From the NCBI GenBank assembly GCA_016208975.1, contig JACQXA010000004.1, forward strand, positions 310,001 through 374,000: 64,000 nucleotides of DNA, in the 5' to 3' direction. The translations under genes and the position numbers were made by a program. The DNA comes from Nitrospinota bacterium (GTDB lineage: Bacteria > Nitrospinota_A > UBA7883 > JACRLM01). Of this stretch, positions 61,082-64,000 are shown piece by piece. Positions within the stretch are counted from its first letter, which is position 1; every line of letters starts with the position of its first letter. Below the pieces are notes generated by a model, which searched no databases, was not told where the DNA came from, and worked only from the letters and a program-made list of their open reading frames with translations.

Positions 61082-63055
61082 TCAATTCCTGGGCCGGTGA
61101 GATACAAGAACATCCACCACCGAAGGATCGGCCAAGGTAGAGGTATCCCCCAAATTCGCAAGGTCGTTCTCGGCGATCTTGCGCAAAATCCTGCGCATTA
61201 TCTTGCCGGACCGGGTTTTGGGCAAGCCGGGGGCGAACTGGATTACGTCCGGCTTGGCGATGGGGCCTATCTCTTTGGACACATGGTCGCTCAGTTTCTT
61301 CTTCAACTCCGGAGCCGCTGGGTCCACCCCCTGGTTCAAGGTGACAAAGGCGTATATCCCCTGCCCCTTGATGTCGTGCGGGTAACCCACCACCGCCGCT
61401 TCCGCCACCAGGTCGTGAGACACCAGGGCCGATTCCACCTCCGCCGTGCCAATACGATGCCCGGCCACGTTTATAACGTCGTCCACCCGGCCCATGAGCC
61501 AGTAATATCCGTCTTCATCCACCCTGGCGCCGTCGCCTGTGAAATATTTCCCGGGGTATTGGGAGAAATAGGTTTCGCGGAACCTTTCGTGATGGCCGTA
61601 CACCGTGCGCATCTGGCCGGGCCACGAGGATTTTATGACAAGATACCCGCCCTCGTTCACCGCCGCCGGGGAACCGTCTTGTTTTATCACTTCAGGCTCC
61701 ACGCCGAAAAAAGGCAAAGTGGCCGAGCCTGGCTTTGTGGCCACGGCGCCAGGCAACGGAGTGATAAGTATGCCGCCGGTCTCGGTTTGCCACCAGGTGT
61801 CAACTATGGGGCATGTCTCCCTGCCCACATGGTTGTGATACCACATCCACGCCTCGGGGTTTATGGGTTCCCCCACTGTACCCAAAAGCCGCAACGATGA
61901 AAGGTCGCACCCGGCGGGCCATTTTTCCCCTTCCCGGGCTACGGCGCGGATGGCCGTGGGGGCCGTGTAAAAAATCGTCACCTTGTACTTCTCCACCACT
62001 TTCCAGAACCGGTCCGGCTCGGGATAGGTGGGGACCCCCTCAAACATAAGGGTTGTGGCGCCGTTGGAAAGAGGCCCGTACACCACGTAACTGTGGCCGG
62101 TTATCCAGCCTATGTCTGCTGTACACCAGAATATGTCGTCCTCGTGATAGTCGAAGATATACCTGAACGTCTCGTGGGTGTACAGGAGGTATCCGCCGGT
62201 GGTGTGCAGAACCCCCTTGGGTTTGCCGGTGGAGCCGGAAGTGTAGAGGATAAAAAGCGGGTCCTCGGCGTTGTTGCTCACCGGTGGGCAATCGGCGCTG
62301 GCGTTGGCCATGGCGTCTTCCCACCATATGTCCCGCCCTTTCACCCAGTCCACCTCGTGGTTCGTGCGGCGGACGATAATCATCTGCTTCACCGAGGGGC
62401 ATTGGGCCGCGGCGGTGTCCGCCGCTTTTTTCAGCTCTATAACCTTGCCCGCCCGGTAGCTTCCATCCGCGGTGATTACCAGCTTGGACTCGCAATCGTG
62501 GATCCGGTCCCGTAGAGATTCGGCCGAGAACCCGCCGAACACCACGCTATGGATAGCGCCAATACGGGCGCAGGCCAGCATGGCCACGGCCAGCTCCGGT
62601 ATCATTCCCAGGTATATGGTCACCCGGTCGCCTTTTTCTATGCCATGTTTCTTTAGGACGTTGGCGAATTTCACCACCTCTGTGTGAAGCTGTCTATAGG
62701 TGATGGCTTTGGATTCGGTGGTATGGTCCCCCTCCCAAAGAATGGCTATCTTGTCTCCCCGGGTGGCCAGGTGACGGTCCAGACAGTTATAGGAAACGTT
62801 CAGTTCCCCGCCCTCGAACCATTTTATGCTGGCGTTTATAAAATCATACTGGCGCACACGGTTCCATTTCTTTGTCCATACCAGGCTTTGCCCGGCCCGT
62901 CCGGCCCAGAACCCATCCGGGTCTTCGATGGAGTTTTTGTATAGCTCCCGGTACTCATCCAGGCTTTTTATCCAGGCTTTTGAAGAGAATTCCGCTGAAG
63001 GAGGGAAGATCCTTCGTTCGGTGGACATGGACTGTATGGCGCCAGCTTCGGTCAT
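61082..63055 (-). CDS. acs: Acetyl-CoA synthetase
   Basis: A 657-residue AMP-forming synthetase converting acetate, ATP and CoA to acetyl-CoA. It has the P-loop [26 protein letters not shown] and the C-terminal [11 protein letters not shown] whose lysine is the usual acetylation site. The full family length is present. It precedes lptE in the same direction. Confidence 0.96.
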   Translation of the reverse strand: MTEAGAIQSMSTERRIFPPSAEFSSKAWIKSLDEYRELYKNSIEDPDGFWAGRAGQSLVWTKKWNRVRQYDFINASIKWFEGGELNVSYNCLDRHLATRGDKIAILWEGDHTTESKAITYRQLHTEVVKFANVLKKHGIEKGDRVTIYLGMIPELAVAMLACARIGAIHSVVFGGFSAESLRDRIHDCESKLVITADGSYRAGKVIELKKAADTAAAQCPSVKQMIIVRRTNHEVDWVKGRDIWWEDAMANASADCPPVSNNAEDPLFILYTSGSTGKPKGVLHTTGGYLLYTHETFRYIFDYHEDDIFWCTADIGWITGHSYVVYGPLSNGATTLMFEGVPTYPEPDRFWKVVEKYKVTIFYTAPTAIRAVAREGEKWPAGCDLSSLRLLGTVGEPINPEAWMWYHNHVGRETCPIVDTWWQTETGGILITPLPGAVATKPGSATLPFFGVEPEVIKQDGSPAAVNEGGYLVIKSSWPGQMRTVYGHHERFRETYFSQYPGKYFTGDGARVDEDGYYWLMGRVDDVINVAGHRIGTAEVESALVSHDLVAEAAVVGYPHDIKGQGIYAFVTLNQGVDPAAPELKKKLSDHVSKEIGPIAKPDVIQFAPGLPKTRSGKIMRRILRKIAENDLANLGDTSTLADPSVVDVLVSHRPRN

Positions 63056-63235
63056 GACAAGGTTCGCTCCTGGTTAGTGGTTGAGCAACGAAACGGTCCG
63101 GCGGATATATTATCAAAATGGGAGAGAGGCAGGAAGCCAGCCCTTAAATTTAGCCGTAGAGCTTTTATCAAGCCTCTCAAGTGGCCTGGCGTTATAACCT
63201 TTAGCGCCCGGCGGGCCGCCATACTCCCGGACCGG

Positions 63236-63709
63236 TTACATAAGTTGGCCGACTATGTAATGTGTCCCGTATTTTTCCAGGTTTTCCAGTTGCGTTTCCG
63301 AAGTGCCCAGGTGTTTTTCCTCGTCACGCAAAATCCCTTCCATCAGAAGACGCGAGCCATTGTCATTCTCGGCGGCGCATAGCCGGATGCCCTCGTTGTA
63401 CATCTCTATAGCCTCGTTCTCAAGCTGTATGTTCCACCTAAGCATATCGGCGATCTCCACCATTTCCTCCCTGGGGATCTCATGCTTGGAATATTTAACG
63501 TTGCGGCCCAGATAGGTTATCCGTTCAGCCAGCATTTCGGCGTGACGCATCTCCTCCTTGGCGTCCTCCTTGCGCCCCTCGGCCAGTTTTGAAAAGCCGG
63601 CGTTGTCCAGCTTCACGTGCTGATCCATGTAAATACCGATTGCGCCTATTTCCGCGTTGTAAAGCGCGCAGAGATAATCCACCACCTTGTCACTTACGGT
63701 TCTTGGCAT
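63236..63709 (-). CDS. Ferritin-like / bacterioferritin-family protein
   Basis: A 157-residue four-helix protein. Di-iron ligand motifs are visible: E in N-A-E-I-G-A (helix A), E-E-M-R-H (helix B), E-N-E-A-I (helix C) and D-E-E-K-H (helix D). This is the bacterioferritin pattern. The heme-binding Met of classical Bfr cannot be placed with certainty. It would oxidise and store iron, or detoxify peroxide. A good GGAGG lies before the ATG. Confidence 0.85.
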   Translation of the reverse strand: MPRTVSDKVVDYLCALYNAEIGAIGIYMDQHVKLDNAGFSKLAEGRKEDAKEEMRHAEMLAERITYLGRNVKYSKHEIPREEMVEIADMLRWNIQLENEAIEMYNEGIRLCAAENDNGSRLLMEGILRDEEKHLGTSETQLENLEKYGTHYIVGQLM

Positions 63710-63841
63710 TTATACCTCCTGTCCCGGTCCTGGATTGAGTTATCCGGCGCAACCCGAGGCGCCGCCCAAATATCCACCACACCATTCTTCGCCATGACCT
63801 ATCATATATTCTAGTTGAAAAACCTCTATTGCGCCCAATCT

Positions 63842-64000
63842 TCAAACCGGGTCCAGGTACAATGGCATAGCTTTTCTTATGTTCACTACAGTTTCAAGCG
63901 AAACGTCGGCCAAGGCTACCCCCTCACCAGTTTCAAGAAGATTTAAAACGCGGCCCCAGGGATCCACAATTACGGTGTGGCCAAAACAGCGCTTGGGGCC
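63842..64000 (-). CDS. Carbon-nitrogen hydrolase (nitrilase family), C-terminal part
   Basis: An open frame enters from the right edge and ends at TGA (63842). The 52 visible residues include F-G-H-T-V-I-V-D-P-W-G-R-V and G-E-G-V-A-L-A-D-V-S-L-E, then R-K-A-M-P-L. This is the typical last third of Nit1/omega-amidase-type hydrolases. The catalytic residues lie outside the window, so the substrate class is not known. Confidence 0.75.
   Translation of the reverse strand, partial: GPKRCFGHTVIVDPWGRVLNLLETGEGVALADVSLETVVNIRKAMPLYLDPV

Overview
The window is a 64 kb piece of a Gram-negative bacterial chromosome with fairly high GC. Two TonB-dependent receptors, LptG, LptE and several proteins with export signals point to an outer membrane. 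Two NtrC-type sigma-54 activators, many sensor kinases, a c-di-GMP module and an rpiB-glyA-nrdR-siroheme-hemX-hemA-hemC block would suit a deltaproteobacterial, Nitrospinota- or Nitrospirota-like lineage. That placement is an inference from gene content; no rRNA or other decisive marker is present.

Layout. (1) 0.2-8.6 kb: a specialised fatty-acid-type locus on the minus strand (beta-ketoacyl synthase, acyl carrier protein, two CrtI/phytoene-desaturase-like flavoenzymes, FabG, FabZ, FabI-like reductase). The SRP RNA gene separates it from a divergent radical SAM/SPASM enzyme. The combination resembles candidate ladderane loci of anammox bacteria. A 150-bp MITE-like element sits between fabG and fabZ. 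(2) 8.7-16 kb: a TonB receptor, lptG, an AbrB-Doc toxin-antitoxin pair under a palindromic promoter, an iron alcohol dehydrogenase and an ATP-grasp protein. (3) 15-21.4 kb: a tetrapyrrole/one-carbon block with 4-bp overlaps between several genes, starting at a consensus sigma-70 promoter, with an orphan antitoxin between hemA and hemC. (4) 21.4-34 kb: signalling. It holds a TonB receptor-YfiR-histidine kinase unit; a compact sigma-54-driven unit encoding two tiny membrane proteins; a PilZ, HD-GYP and GGDEF c-di-GMP cassette; a PocR-domain protein; a small acidic protein behind a strongly structured leader RNA; and a sigma-54 response regulator.

(5) 34-41 kb: an accessory region. An orphan sensor kinase and an AT-rich peptide-binding lipoprotein are followed by 3.4 kb of REP palindromes around a REP-associated tyrosine transposase (RAYT). 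Embedded in the repeats, on the minus strand, are three short Lys-rich peptide genes that all end in an aligned 11-residue core, G-C-C-[GS]-G-x-x-x-[KR]-h-h. Two of them share an almost identical 54-bp 3' module. I found no description of this family in what I know, and I regard it with the lipid locus as the most interesting content of the window. (6) 41-64 kb: mostly housekeeping genes. These include an NfeD-type protease, a 7TMR-DISM hybrid kinase, queA, a SpoIID protein coupled to a second NtrC-type regulator, an orphan pilin, an M48 protease, aguB-aguA, trpB-trpA, hflX (apparently starting at ATA), lptE, acs, a ferritin-like protein and the end of a nitrilase-family gene.
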